NCBI GenBank assembly: GCA_905236875.1
Contig: CAJOQT010000019.1
Span: 1 to 33,565 of the forward strand
Reading direction: 5' to 3'
DNA: 33,565 bases
DNA from: an uncultured Prevotella sp.
GTDB taxonomy: Bacteria; Bacteroidota; Bacteroidia; Bacteroidales; Bacteroidaceae
The position numbers were made by a program, and so were the translations under genes. The notes beneath the pieces were generated by a model. That model saw only the letters and a program-made list of their open reading frames with translations. It was not told the origin of the DNA and did not search any database. Each line of letters starts with the position of its first letter. Within the stretch, counting starts at the first letter, position 1. Shown piece by piece: positions 16,189 through 25,253 of the stretch.

Positions 16189-16320
16189 CCTACCCCAACC
16201 CCTCCCCAAGGGAGGGGCTTAAAAACAAAAACAAATACAATATGAGTACATTATTATTATCAATAACATCCCTTTTAGCAGCCCTTTCTCCCCTCCCTTG
16301 GGGAGGGGCTGGGGGTAGGC
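16188..16320. repeat. 133-bp inverted-repeat element spanning the ychF stop and lgt start
   Basis: The left arm 16188-16220 and right arm 16288-16320 are near-identical reverse complements of 33 bp, beginning GCCTACCCC. Each arm also folds on itself (CCCCTCCC-CAA-GGGAGGGG). The 67-bp core is AT-rich and contains the lgt start codon. The arrangement resembles a small non-autonomous mobile element (MITE-like). No target-site duplication was identified. Confidence 0.82.
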
Positions 16321-17138
16321 TTCTTTACATCATTTGGAACCCCAACCATACGGCATTGAGCCTTGGGTCGTTTGAGATTCGCTGGTACGCCCTGTGCTGG
16401 ATGATAGGTCTTGCACTGGCCTATATCATTGTCAAACGTTTGTACAAAGAACAGAAAATCAAGGACGAGTTGTTCGATCCCCTGTTCCTGTATTGTTTCA
16501 TCGGCATCCTGGCTGGCGCCCGTCTGGGGCATTGTATCTTCTATGAGCCGACAACCTATCTGACCAGTATCAAAGGATTTATCGAGATGCTGCTTCCTAT
16601 TCACTTCCTGCAGGAAGGCGGCTGGAAGTTCACTGGCTACGAGGGTCTGGCTTCGCATGGTGGCACTTTGGGACTCATACTGGCATTGTGGCTTTACGTC
16701 AAACATACCAAGCTGAGTATGTGGCTCGTACTCGATTTTATTGCCATTGCCACGCCTATCACGGCAACGTTCATCCGTCTGGGAAACCTCATGAACAGCG
16801 AGATTATCGGCAAGATTACGGATGTGCCCTGGGCGTTTATCTTCGAGCGTGTTGACAGCATGCCGCGTCATCCTGGACAGCTTTACGAGGCACTTGCCTA
16901 TTTCCTGCTCTTTTTCATCGGCTGGTATCTCTATCGTAAGATGCCCCAGAAGGTGGGTACAGGCTACTTCTTCGGACTCTGCCTGACATATATCTTCACG
17001 GCACGCTTCTTTATCGAATATACCAAAGACATTCAGGTGGCTTTCGAAGCAGGCATGCCGCTCGATATGGGGCAGATTCTCTCCATCCCCTTCATCATCT
17101 TGGGAGTATGGTGTATGATTAGAAGTAAAAAGGCATAG
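16242..17138 (+). CDS. lgt: Prolipoprotein diacylglyceryl transferase
   Basis: 298 residues. Lgt moves diacylglycerol from phosphatidylglycerol to the lipobox cysteine of prolipoproteins, the first step of lipoprotein maturation, in the cytoplasmic membrane. Family blocks are [26 protein letters not shown] (with the essential His), the signature [12 protein letters not shown] and [10 protein letters not shown]. Several membrane helices are evident. The first in-frame ATG (16242) gives about 20 atypical residues, including [11 protein letters not shown], which is the translated right arm of the inverted repeat. Relatives begin near LLYIIWNP. No ATG lies between, so either the repeat is translated or a non-standard start is used. 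The gene follows ychF and converges with mutS. Confidence 0.93.
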   Translation: MSTLLLSITSLLAALSPLPWGGAGGRLLYIIWNPNHTALSLGSFEIRWYALCWMIGLALAYIIVKRLYKEQKIKDELFDPLFLYCFIGILAGARLGHCIFYEPTTYLTSIKGFIEMLLPIHFLQEGGWKFTGYEGLASHGGTLGLILALWLYVKHTKLSMWLVLDFIAIATPITATFIRLGNLMNSEIIGKITDVPWAFIFERVDSMPRHPGQLYEALAYFLLFFIGWYLYRKMPQKVGTGYFFGLCLTYIFTARFFIEYTKDIQVAFEAGMPLDMGQILSIPFIILGVWCMIRSKKA

Positions 17139-17162
17139 TAAAAAGCGGTAGCAAATTATTCA

Positions 17163-19832
17163 CTATTCACTCTTCCCTTTAATTATCTTCTTGATATCGT
17201 TGAGTTTGTTCAGGGCTTCAACAGGTGTTAGGTTATTGATATCAAGGCCTAATATCTCGTCGCGCACCTGACAAAGCACAGGATCGTCGAGTTGGAAGAA
17301 CGAGAGCTGCATTCCTTCGCGGCTCTGGGCAATCTCTGTGGTCGGCTTACCAACCTTACCCACCTGGGCATTATCTGCTTCCAACTGCTTTAGAATGACG
17401 TTGGCACGCTTCACGATGCTCTTTGGCATGCCGGCTATCTCTGCCACATGGATACCAAATGAGTGCTCACTCCCACCCTTTTCCAGCTTTCTAAGGAAGA
17501 TAACCTTGCCATCAACCTCCTTCACGCTGACGTTGTAGTTCCTGATACGGTTGAAGTGCTTCGCCATCTCGTTCAGCTCGTGGTAGTGGGTTGCGAAAAG
17601 CGTACGGGCCTTGCCACGACTGTTCTCATGCAGATATTCCACAATGGCCCAGGCAATCGAGATGCCATCATAGGTTGAAGTGCCGCGTCCCAACTCGTCA
17701 AACAGCACCAGTGAGCGTTCTGTAACGTTGTTGAGGATGTTCGAAGCCTCTGTCATCTCCACCATAAACGTCGATTCACCCAAGGAGATATTGTCGCTGG
17801 CACCTACACGAGTGAATATCTTATCCACCAAGCCTATCTGCGCACTCTCTGCAGGCACGAAGCTGCCTATCTGAGCCAACAGCACGATAAGGGCAGTCTG
17901 ACGCAACAGAGCCGATTTACCTGCCATATTGGGACCAGTGATAATGATGATCTGCTGGTGCTCACCGTCCAGATAGATGTCATTGGGCACATAGCGTTCA
18001 CCCAGCGGCAACTGCGTCTCAATGACAGCATGGCGGCCCTGTTTGATGTCAATAACGTCAGTAGAGCTGATGACCGGGCGCACATAATGGTTCTCCTCTG
18101 CAGTCTTAGCTGCTGACAACAAGCAATCGAGATGGGCGATGAGGTTAGCATCTATCTGTATCTGCGGAATATAGTCCTGCATCGATGCCACTAATTCTGT
18201 AAAGAGCCTCGTTTCCAGACTCAATATTTTGTCCTCGGCACCCAATATCTTCTCCTCATATTCCTTCAGTTCAGGCGTGATGTAACGCTCGGCCTGTGCC
18301 AGCGTCTGCTTGCGTATCCAGTCCTGTGGCACCATATCCTTATAGGTGTTGCGCACTTCCAGATAGTAGCCGAAGACATTGTTATAGCCTATCTTCAGCG
18401 ACTGGATGCCCGTCAGTTGTATCTCGCGTTCCTGTATCTTGAGCAGATAGTCCTTGCCACTATAGGCAATGTTACGCAACTCATCCAGCTCGCTGTTGAC
18501 TCCAGTGCGTATGACACCGCCTTTGTTCAACAGTTGTGGAGGATCGTTCTCCACCTCACGTTCTATACGATCACGCAGCGTCTCGCAGAGGTTCAGCTGC
18601 TCCCCTATCCTTCTCAAGGCTTCGTTCTGGGCCTCCTGACAAGTAGCCTTGACGGGCTGCAGGGCCTGCAGGGCCGTCTTCAGCTGTACAACCTCACGAG
18701 GTGTTACACGTCCTACAGCAACCTTCGATATGATACGTTCCAAGTCACCCATGCGATGCAACTGTTCATCGACACAATGACGGAACTCCGGTTCACGGAA
18801 GAAATAATCGACAATATCCAGACGCTCGTTGATGGGACGCTCATCCTTCAACGGAAAAACCACCCAGCGACGCAGCAGACGGCCACCCATAGGCGATACA
18901 GTATGGTCAATGACATCAAGCAGCGACGTGCCGCCTTCCTGCATGGTGCCTAACAGCTCCAGCGAGTTGATGGTAAACTTGTCCAGTCGGACGTATTTCT
19001 CCTCTTCGATACGTGACAAGCTGGTGATATGTCCTATCTGCGTATGCAGCGTCTGTTCCAAGTATTGCAGGATGGCACCGCTGGCAATGATGCCAGACTT
19101 GAGGTGTTCCACACCAAAGCCCTTCAGCGTCTTGACATTGAAATGGCTCAGGAGTTTCTGGCGTGCCGTCTGTTCTGTAAACACCCAATCGTCAAGTTCA
19201 AACGTACAATAACGCGAGCCGAACAGCCGTTGGAAATCTTGTTTGCGACTGCGGTCATAGAGCACTTCCTTGGGTTGGAAGTTGCTGAGCAGCTTCTCAA
19301 CGTAGTCATACGTTCCCTCACCTGTGAGAAACTCACCCGTTGAGATGTCGAGGAAACTCACACCACAGTTGCTGTTGGCTTGTTTCAGCGATATGACTTT
19401 CTGCGAGTTAGTGTTATTGCCAAAGTGTATGGCAGCCAGGAAGTTGTTCTCCTTATAGTTCAGCACGGTGTCACTCATCGCCACACCTGGTGTCACCAAT
19501 TCCGTGATGCCGCGCTTGACGAGCTTCTTTGCCAGTTTGGGGTCTTCCAACTGGTCGCAGATGGCAACGCGCTTGCCAGCTCTGATGAGCTTGGGCAGAT
19601 AGGTATCGAGGGCATGATGCGGAAAGCCTGCCATCTCGTCGCCCTTCACGCCAGCACCATTATTACGCTTGGTCAGCGTAATGCCAAGGATGCGTGAGGC
19701 CGTAACGGCATCTTCACAATAGGTCTCATAGAAGTCGCCACAACGAAACAGCAACAGGGCTTCAGGGTATTTCGCCTTGAAGTCGAAAAACTGCTTCATC
19801 ATCGGAGTCAGCTCCTTGCTGTTTCGTGCCAT
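17163..19832 (-). CDS. mutS: DNA mismatch repair protein MutS
   Basis: 889 residues. MutS recognises mispairs and small loops and recruits MutL using ATP. The mismatch-contact motif is in GDFYETY (Phe34 and Glu36). The connector, lever and clamp region runs to about residue 560. The ABC-type ATPase has Walker A GPNMAGKS at 634-640, the switch [29 protein letters not shown] and the helix-turn-helix dimer region [11 protein letters not shown]. The C-terminus keeps the short [17 protein letters not shown] helix segment of the MutS tail. It has its own consensus promoter. It converges with lgt, with only 24 bp between the stops and no clear terminator. Confidence 0.97.
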   Translation of the reverse strand: MARNSKELTPMMKQFFDFKAKYPEALLLFRCGDFYETYCEDAVTASRILGITLTKRNNGAGVKGDEMAGFPHHALDTYLPKLIRAGKRVAICDQLEDPKLAKKLVKRGITELVTPGVAMSDTVLNYKENNFLAAIHFGNNTNSQKVISLKQANSNCGVSFLDISTGEFLTGEGTYDYVEKLLSNFQPKEVLYDRSRKQDFQRLFGSRYCTFELDDWVFTEQTARQKLLSHFNVKTLKGFGVEHLKSGIIASGAILQYLEQTLHTQIGHITSLSRIEEEKYVRLDKFTINSLELLGTMQEGGTSLLDVIDHTVSPMGGRLLRRWVVFPLKDERPINERLDIVDYFFREPEFRHCVDEQLHRMGDLERIISKVAVGRVTPREVVQLKTALQALQPVKATCQEAQNEALRRIGEQLNLCETLRDRIEREVENDPPQLLNKGGVIRTGVNSELDELRNIAYSGKDYLLKIQEREIQLTGIQSLKIGYNNVFGYYLEVRNTYKDMVPQDWIRKQTLAQAERYITPELKEYEEKILGAEDKILSLETRLFTELVASMQDYIPQIQIDANLIAHLDCLLSAAKTAEENHYVRPVISSTDVIDIKQGRHAVIETQLPLGERYVPNDIYLDGEHQQIIIITGPNMAGKSALLRQTALIVLLAQIGSFVPAESAQIGLVDKIFTRVGASDNISLGESTFMVEMTEASNILNNVTERSLVLFDELGRGTSTYDGISIAWAIVEYLHENSRGKARTLFATHYHELNEMAKHFNRIRNYNVSVKEVDGKVIFLRKLEKGGSEHSFGIHVAEIAGMPKSIVKRANVILKQLEADNAQVGKVGKPTTEIAQSREGMQLSFFQLDDPVLCQVRDEILGLDINNLTPVEALNKLNDIKKIIKGKSE

Positions 19833-19855
19833 AAGGTTTCTGTTGTTTTAGTTCG

Positions 19856-19887
19856 CAAAGTTACGCATTTTCTGTCAAACTCCCAAA
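19856..19887 (-). promoter_or_regulatory. Promoter for mutS
   Basis: On the minus strand, TTTG (19887-19884), a 20-bp spacer and TAACTTTG (19863-19856) match the Bacteroidota consensus; the start codon is at 19832. Confidence 0.74.
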
Positions 19888-19894
19888 CTTTAGC

Positions 19895-19934
19895 ACAAAA
19901 AAAGACAACGGGCGACCTTGTTAGGCCGCCCGTT
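19895..19934 (-). terminator. Intrinsic terminator of the secreted-protein gene upstream of mutS
   Basis: AACGGGCG (19907-19914) pairs with CGCCCGTT (19927-19934), with an inner CCT/AGG extension and a TGTT loop. On the minus strand a T-run (complement of 19895-19903) follows. The T-run on the plus side would also make it work in the other direction. Confidence 0.85.
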
Positions 19935-19956
19935 TTTTTATAGAGTAGGGGAGTGA

Positions 19957-20991
19957 TTACTTCTGAATCTTCTTCTTACCATTCTGAATCACTACACCAC
20001 GATAGCTGTTGTCAACGCGCTCACCCTTCAGGTTGTAGATAGGAGCATTGGGATCGTCGTCGATGGTAGCAGAGTGGATGCCAGCAGTAACGCTAATGAG
20101 GTAACCATTGACAAGTTCAGGAGTAATATCACCATTCTTCTCGAACTTCTTCAAGGTACCCTGGAACACAACCTGATCACCAGCCTTAATGATGGGAGCT
20201 GCAACGTCTTCCTCTGTGAAGTTCTGGTTGTTTAATCCCTTTGCACGGTAGATGGTCAGTAATGCAGTACCACCAACCTCGTCAGCAATTGTCAGATTAA
20301 CGTTACCATAAAGTACATTTTCTCCATTGCGCTGGAAATCTGGATCACCTACAACATATCCAGTAACCTTGTACTTATCTGTTGTCTCACCTCCATTGCC
20401 AAGAGCATCGATAGCTGCCAAAGCCTGTGCTACTGTGGCATCTATAACTGATGGCTGAGGGGTATCACCGCCATTAATGGTAATCTTACTAATCTGAGTA
20501 TTAGCAGTAACTGTAATCACAAGATTCTTGGTGTTGCCTGTCCAAGTAACAATAGTACCTGCAGATGTATCAAGAGTACCTGTATTTGCGGAGTTATCTG
20601 CGCCCCACTTTGCCTTTGAAGCCTGAGAAGCCAGTGTAAATTCCACTTTCTTGATAGCAGCACCTGAAGAAGCGATAGTCAATGTACCAGTGTACATACG
20701 AAGTTTTGGAGATGCATTCCAAATACGGTTAGGAGTCTTCACATTACCTGTTTCCGGATCGGGCACACCTGCTGATATAGTAAGAGTAAAGTCACCCTTT
20801 GTTGCAGAAACATCTGCCGTGATGTCACCTGCATCTGAAGCTTCCTGTGTAGATGTCTTAGAACAAGACTCACCAGGAAGACCAAACATAGTTGCACCTT
20901 CTGAATCAATGTCGAATACTGTCTGTGCCATTGCGCTTGTTCCGAAAGCAGCAAAAAGCATCACTAATGAATAGCGTAAAATTTTTTTCAT
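19957..20991 (-). CDS. Secreted protein with OB-fold-like region and T9SS-type tail
   Basis: 344 residues. The signal peptide ends MA|QTVFD at residues 22/23, cut before Gln as is common in Bacteroidota. Residues about 25-175 form a beta-rich, Ser/Thr-rich region that I do not recognise. Residues about 180-305 (KYKVTGYVVG, then LTIADEVGGTALLTIYRA and IKAGDQVVFQGTLKKF) look like an OB-fold module of the kind found in many Bacteroidota surface proteins. The last 30 residues (APIYNLKGERVDNSYRGVVIQNGKKKIQK) resemble the short C-terminal tails common on Prevotella exported proteins, probably a type IX secretion or anchoring signal. The substrate is unknown. It has its own promoter and terminator, so it is a single-gene unit. 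Confidence 0.8.
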   Translation of the reverse strand: MKKILRYSLVMLFAAFGTSAMAQTVFDIDSEGATMFGLPGESCSKTSTQEASDAGDITADVSATKGDFTLTISAGVPDPETGNVKTPNRIWNASPKLRMYTGTLTIASSGAAIKKVEFTLASQASKAKWGADNSANTGTLDTSAGTIVTWTGNTKNLVITVTANTQISKITINGGDTPQPSVIDATVAQALAAIDALGNGGETTDKYKVTGYVVGDPDFQRNGENVLYGNVNLTIADEVGGTALLTIYRAKGLNNQNFTEEDVAAPIIKAGDQVVFQGTLKKFEKNGDITPELVNGYLISVTAGIHSATIDDDPNAPIYNLKGERVDNSYRGVVIQNGKKKIQK

Positions 20992-21040
20992 AATGTTAAT
21001 GTTTTAAATTTTGAATGAGTTAATAATTTGATTTGTGCTG

Positions 21041-21071
21041 CAAAGATAAACCTTTTTTTCGATACGCCAAA
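21041..21071 (-). promoter_or_regulatory. Promoter for the secreted-protein gene
   Basis: On the minus strand, TTTG (21071-21068), a 19-bp spacer and TATCTTTG (21048-21041) match the Bacteroidota consensus; the start codon is at 20991. Confidence 0.74.
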
Positions 21072-21187
21072 ATTTTTGTGGAATAATATGCAATATTTCC
21101 TTAAAATAGGGTGGAGTAGGGCAGAATACGAAGACTTGTGAACCTCATTGTGAATTTATACGACGGGACAACGTGAATCAAAACATG

Positions 21188-21271
21188 AGTCCGAAAGGGG
21201 CGGACTATCAGTCCGAAAGGAGCAAACTGTTAGTCCGAAGCGTTCGGACTCTTGGTTTGGAGGCTCCAAAC
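21188..21271 (+). repeat. Array of four mini-palindromes with 22-bp period upstream of leuS
   Basis: Units start at 21188, 21210, 21232 and 21254. Unit 1 is AGTCCG-7 nt-CGGACT, unit 2 is a decayed AGTCCG...CAAACT, unit 3 is AGTCCGAA-GCG-TTCGGACT, and unit 4 is a changed-sequence palindrome GTTTGGA-GGC-TCCAAAC. Three-base spacers separate units 1-3. This is the main content of the 376-bp gap 20992-21367, with a promoter at each end. No convincing gene lies in the gap. Confidence 0.8.
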
Positions 21272-21301
21272 GGGTTGAATTATGCGAAATTAGTGAAATT
21301 A

Positions 21302-21333
21302 TTTGGCTATTTGCTCACTAAATTGTAACTTTG
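21302..21333 (+). promoter_or_regulatory. Promoter for leuS operon
   Basis: TTTG (21302-21305), a 20-bp spacer and TAACTTTG (21326-21333) match the Bacteroidota consensus. leuS starts at 21368, so the palindrome array is upstream of the promoter and not in the mRNA. Confidence 0.75.
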
Positions 21334-21367
21334 CACGTTATAATAGGAAATAAATTTAAAAAGAACA

Positions 21368-24274
21368 ATGGAATACAACTTCAGAGACATTGAACAGAAA
21401 TGGCAGAAGCGATGGGTGGAAGACGGTACCTATCGCGTAGTAGAAGACCCTACGAAGAAGAAATACTACGTGCTTAATATGTTCCCATATCCCAGTGGAG
21501 CAGGCCTGCACGTTGGACATCCGTTGGGCTATATTGCCAGCGATATCTATGCACGCTACAAGCGGCTGAAAGGTTATAACGTGCTGAATCCCATGGGTTA
21601 CGATGCCTACGGATTGCCTGCAGAGCAATATGCCATACAGACGGGTCAACACCCGGAGAAGACCACCAACGAGAATATTGCACGCTATCGCTCGCAGCTG
21701 GACAAGATTGGTTTCTGCTTCGACTGGGACCGTGAGGTGCGTACCTGTGACCCTGGCTACTACAAGTGGACACAGTGGGCCTTCCAGCGCATGTTCAAGT
21801 CGTACTATAGCCTGTCATCGCATAAGGCGCAGCCTACCATCAAGCTCATCGAGCATTTCGAACTGATGGGAACAGAGAACTGCAATGCCCTGGGTACTGA
21901 AGAGTTGCACTTCACTGCCAGCGACTGGGCTTCGTTCTCTGAAAAGAAAAAGCAGGAAGTACTGATGAACTATCGTATTGCCTATCTGGCTGAAACGATG
22001 GTCAACTGGTGTCCAGGTCTGGGTACGGTGCTGGCCAACGATGAGGTGGTGAACGGTGTCAGTGAACGTGGCGGCTATCCTGTGGAACAAAAGAAGATGC
22101 GCCAGTGGTGCCTCAGAGTTTCAGCTTACGCCCAGCGTCTGCTTGACGGTCTTGACACCATCGACTGGACAGAGTCGCTCAAAGAGACACAGCGCAACTG
22201 GATAGGTCGTTCAGAAGGTACGGAGGTGGAGTTCAAGGTTGCCCCCCGCACCGCCCCCGAAGGGGTCTCAAATGCTAATGTGTCCCCCTCGGGGGATGAA
22301 GAGGGGGTCTCTTTCACCATCTTCACCACACGAGCCGATACAATGTTTGGTGTTACCTTTATGGTATTAGCACCGGAAAGTGAGTTGGTCGATCAGCTCA
22401 CCACACCTGAACAACGTCAGGCAGTCGATGAATATCTGGCATACGTCAAGAAGCGCACAGAGCGTGAGCGTCAGATGGATCACTCCGTAACTGGCGTGTT
22501 CTCTGGCTCCTACGCCATCAATCCCTTCAACGATAAGAAGATTCCCATCTGGATTGCTGAATATGTGCTTGCCGGTTATGGTACGGGAGCCATCATGGCC
22601 GTACCAGCACACGACAGCCGCGACTATGCCTTTGCCAAGCACTTCAACCTGCCCATTATTCCTCTGATTGAGGGTGCTGACGTCTCTGAGGAGAGCTATG
22701 ATGCCAAGGAAGGTATCATGTGTAACTCTGCAAGTGACAAGTTCTCGCTCAATGGCCTGACAGTCAAGGAGGCCATTGCTGCCACAAAGAAGTTTGTGAC
22801 AGAGCAAGGCCTGGGTCGTGTGAAGGTGAACTATCGTCTGCGTGATGCCATTTTCAGCCGTCAGCGCTACTGGGGCGAGCCGTTCCCTGTCTATTACAAG
22901 GACGACATGCCTTATATGATTCCAAAGGAATGTCTGCCGCTGGAACTGCCTGAGATTGACGAATACAAACCCACAGAGACAGGCGAGCCACCATTGGGAC
23001 GTGCCAAGAAGTGGGCTTGGGACACCAAGTTCGACCGTGTGGTTGATTGTTCTGAAATCGACAACAAGTCTGTCTTCCCACTCGAGCTGAACACAATGCC
23101 TGGCTTCGCTGGTTCATCAGCCTACTATCTGCGCTACATGGACCCCAAGAACGACAGGGCACTTGTCTCGAAGGATGCCGACGAATACTGGCAGAACGTT
23201 GATCTCTATGTGGGTGGAACGGAGCATGCTACAGGACACCTCATCTATTCACGCTTCTGGAACAAGTTCCTCTATGACTCCGGCTATAGCTGTACGGATG
23301 AACCTTTCAAGAAACTGGTCAACCAGGGAATGATTCAGGGATGGTCAAGCTTCGTCTTCCGCATTAAGGGCACCAACCAATACGTCAGCTTCGACCTCAT
23401 TGAGACAAGGTATGACAATGATGCCAAGAAGAACCGCTACTTCTATGGCAACACAGAGGTTGACCCCATCTATACTGATATCAGCACGGTAAACGGCAAG
23501 GAACTGGATATTGACAAGATTCGCGAGTGGATGCCGGAGTTCAAGGATGCTGAATTCATCGTCAATCCTGAAGGAAAGTACATCGTCAACCAGGTCATTG
23601 AGAAAATGTCGAAGTCAAAGTACAACGTTGTGAACCCTGACGACATCTGCAATAAATACGGTGCTGACACATTGCGTCTCTATGAGATGTTCCTGGGTCC
23701 CATTGAGCAGTCAAAGCCTTGGGACGTTGCAGGCATTGACGGCTGCCACCGTTTCCTGAAGAAGTTCTGGAACCTGGTCACAGCTCCACGCAACAACGAT
23801 GTGCCGTCAAAGGAGATGATGAAGAGCGTACACAAGCTCATCAAGAAGGTTAGCCAGGACATCGAGATTTTCTCATACAATACAAGTATCTCAGCCTTCA
23901 TGATCTGTGTTAACGAACTGTCACAGCTGAAGTGCCACAATACCCAGCTGTTCCGTCAGATGGTCATTCTGATTGCTCCGTTTGCTCCTCACATTGCCGA
24001 AGAGCTTTGGCACATACTGGGAGGCGAGGGTAGTGTATGCGACGCACAATGGCCTGAATGGGACGAGCAGTACCTCGTAGAGGACAGCGTCCGTCTGGGT
24101 GTTGCCTTCAATGGTAAGACACGTTTTGATATGGAGTTCCCTGCCGATGCTGACAACAATACCATCGAACAGGCCGTGCTTGCTGAGGAACGTGCCCGGA
24201 AGTACATTGAAGACAAGCAGATTGTCAAGGTCATCATCGTACCCAAGCGTATGGTCAATATTGTGCTGAAATAA
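21368..24274 (+). CDS. leuS: Leucyl-tRNA synthetase
   Basis: 968 residues, a class I synthetase charging tRNA-Leu. The ATP signature HVGH is at residues 48-51 in [16 protein letters not shown], and KMSKS is at 746-750. The CP1 editing domain starts with [14 protein letters not shown] and includes [13 protein letters not shown], the site that clears mischarged norvaline and isoleucine. A region before KMSKS ([16 protein letters not shown] to [16 protein letters not shown]) is the Bacteroidota-type extra segment. Residues 292-313 (APRTAPEG to GDEEG) are an insert at the first hairpin of the editing domain, encoded by the same palindromic element as in mnmG but inverted. It starts a tight operon: the YitT-like gene follows after 31 bp. 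Confidence 0.97.
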   Translation: MEYNFRDIEQKWQKRWVEDGTYRVVEDPTKKKYYVLNMFPYPSGAGLHVGHPLGYIASDIYARYKRLKGYNVLNPMGYDAYGLPAEQYAIQTGQHPEKTTNENIARYRSQLDKIGFCFDWDREVRTCDPGYYKWTQWAFQRMFKSYYSLSSHKAQPTIKLIEHFELMGTENCNALGTEELHFTASDWASFSEKKKQEVLMNYRIAYLAETMVNWCPGLGTVLANDEVVNGVSERGGYPVEQKKMRQWCLRVSAYAQRLLDGLDTIDWTESLKETQRNWIGRSEGTEVEFKVAPRTAPEGVSNANVSPSGDEEGVSFTIFTTRADTMFGVTFMVLAPESELVDQLTTPEQRQAVDEYLAYVKKRTERERQMDHSVTGVFSGSYAINPFNDKKIPIWIAEYVLAGYGTGAIMAVPAHDSRDYAFAKHFNLPIIPLIEGADVSEESYDAKEGIMCNSASDKFSLNGLTVKEAIAATKKFVTEQGLGRVKVNYRLRDAIFSRQRYWGEPFPVYYKDDMPYMIPKECLPLELPEIDEYKPTETGEPPLGRAKKWAWDTKFDRVVDCSEIDNKSVFPLELNTMPGFAGSSAYYLRYMDPKNDRALVSKDADEYWQNVDLYVGGTEHATGHLIYSRFWNKFLYDSGYSCTDEPFKKLVNQGMIQGWSSFVFRIKGTNQYVSFDLIETRYDNDAKKNRYFYGNTEVDPIYTDISTVNGKELDIDKIREWMPEFKDAEFIVNPEGKYIVNQVIEKMSKSKYNVVNPDDICNKYGADTLRLYEMFLGPIEQSKPWDVAGIDGCHRFLKKFWNLVTAPRNNDVPSKEMMKSVHKLIKKVSQDIEIFSYNTSISAFMICVNELSQLKCHNTQLFRQMVILIAPFAPHIAEELWHILGGEGSVCDAQWPEWDEQYLVEDSVRLGVAFNGKTRFDMEFPADADNNTIEQAVLAEERARKYIEDKQIVKVIIVPKRMVNIVLK
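22241..22312 (-). repeat. GC-rich palindromic element inserted in frame in leuS
   Basis: About 72 bp. Read on the minus strand it has the same layout as the mnmG element: AGGGGGACACA (plus-strand positions 22279-22289), then TCGGGGGCG (22252-22260), each within a G/C-run hairpin half. It is translated in the opposite orientation to the copy in mnmG and still has no stop, adding about 22 residues. Confidence 0.75.
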
Positions 24275-24305
24275 ATAGTAAACCGAAAATCTGTAAATTA
24301 CCAAG

Positions 24306-25253
24306 GTGACTATCGAAAAGAAAATCGTATGGAATGAGTTCAAGGATTATTTCTTTATAACCCTTGGACTCATCATGTACACCATCTCCTTCACGGTCTT
24401 CCTCATGCCGTACGAGATAGTGGCAGGCGGTGTGACCGGTCTTTCAGCCATCATATACTATGCCACTGGATTCCACTTGGAGAACACTTACATCATCATC
24501 AACCTGGTGTTGCTGGTCGTTGCGCTGAAGGTGTTGGGGTTCAAGTTCATGATGAAGACCATCTATGCCATCTTCACCCTCTACTTCCTGCTGATCTTCG
24601 CACAGAGCATTCTGCCTACACAAGAGAACGGACTGCCCATCAAGCTGTTGGGCGAGGGACAGGACTTCATGTCGATGATCATAGGATGTGTCATTACCGG
24701 TATAGCATTGGCAACGGTTTTCTCACATAATGGTTCTACAGGTGGTACAGACATCATTGCCGCTACCGTCAACAAATATCACAACGTGTCTCTGGGTTCC
24801 GTACTCTTCGCCGTAGATTTCTGCATCATCGGCTCCTGTATGTTCTTCCCACAGTTCGGAGACTATGTAGAACGTGCCCATAAAGTGATGTTCGGCTTCT
24901 GCGTGATGGCAATGGAAAACTATGTACTCGACTATGTGATGAACGCACGGCGACAGTCAGTACAGTTCATGATATTCTCAGAGAAGTGGCAGGAGATAGC
25001 CAATTCCATCGGAACAGAAATGAATCATGGTGTCACCATACTCGACGGACACGGATGGTACACCGGAAAGAAGATGAAGGTGCTCTGTATTCTTGCCCGT
25101 AAGAACGAGAGTGTCAACATGTTCCGTCTTATCAAGATGATCGATCCAAATGCCTTTGTCAGTCAGTCAAGAGTCATCGGTGTCTATGGTGAGGGATTCG
25201 AAGAGATGAGGGTGAAAATCAATAAAAAGGAGATTACGGATACAAAGTCATGA
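24306..25253 (+). CDS. YitT-family membrane protein (DUF161/DUF2179)
   Basis: 315 residues from a GTG start at 24306, which lies 31 bp after leuS. No in-frame ATG occurs before the middle of the first membrane helix, so GTG is favoured. Five to six hydrophobic segments fill residues about 14-210. Family blocks include [30 protein letters not shown] and GSVLFAVDF. The soluble C-terminal domain (about 215-300; [28 protein letters not shown]) is the DUF2179 nucleotide-binding-like fold. The transport or signalling role of the family is unknown. Its last four bases overlap the rdgB start (ATGA), indicating coupled translation. Confidence 0.9.
   Translation: MTIEKKIVWNEFKDYFFITLGLIMYTISFTVFLMPYEIVAGGVTGLSAIIYYATGFHLENTYIIINLVLLVVALKVLGFKFMMKTIYAIFTLYFLLIFAQSILPTQENGLPIKLLGEGQDFMSMIIGCVITGIALATVFSHNGSTGGTDIIAATVNKYHNVSLGSVLFAVDFCIIGSCMFFPQFGDYVERAHKVMFGFCVMAMENYVLDYVMNARRQSVQFMIFSEKWQEIANSIGTEMNHGVTILDGHGWYTGKKMKVLCILARKNESVNMFRLIKMIDPNAFVSQSRVIGVYGEGFEEMRVKINKKEITDTKS

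Noticed and set aside
21188..21271. CRISPR array or T-box upstream of leuS
   Set aside because: Units are palindromes with 3-bp spacers and no unique spacers, so it is not CRISPR. The array lies upstream of the promoter and lacks T-box elements, so it is not a leader riboswitch.
21185..21328. 47-codon frame running through the 22-bp palindrome array (MSPKGADYQSERSK...)
   Set aside because: Its codons are those of the repeat units, it ends inside the leuS -7 box and shows no protein-like conservation pattern; I treat the DNA symmetry as the signal.
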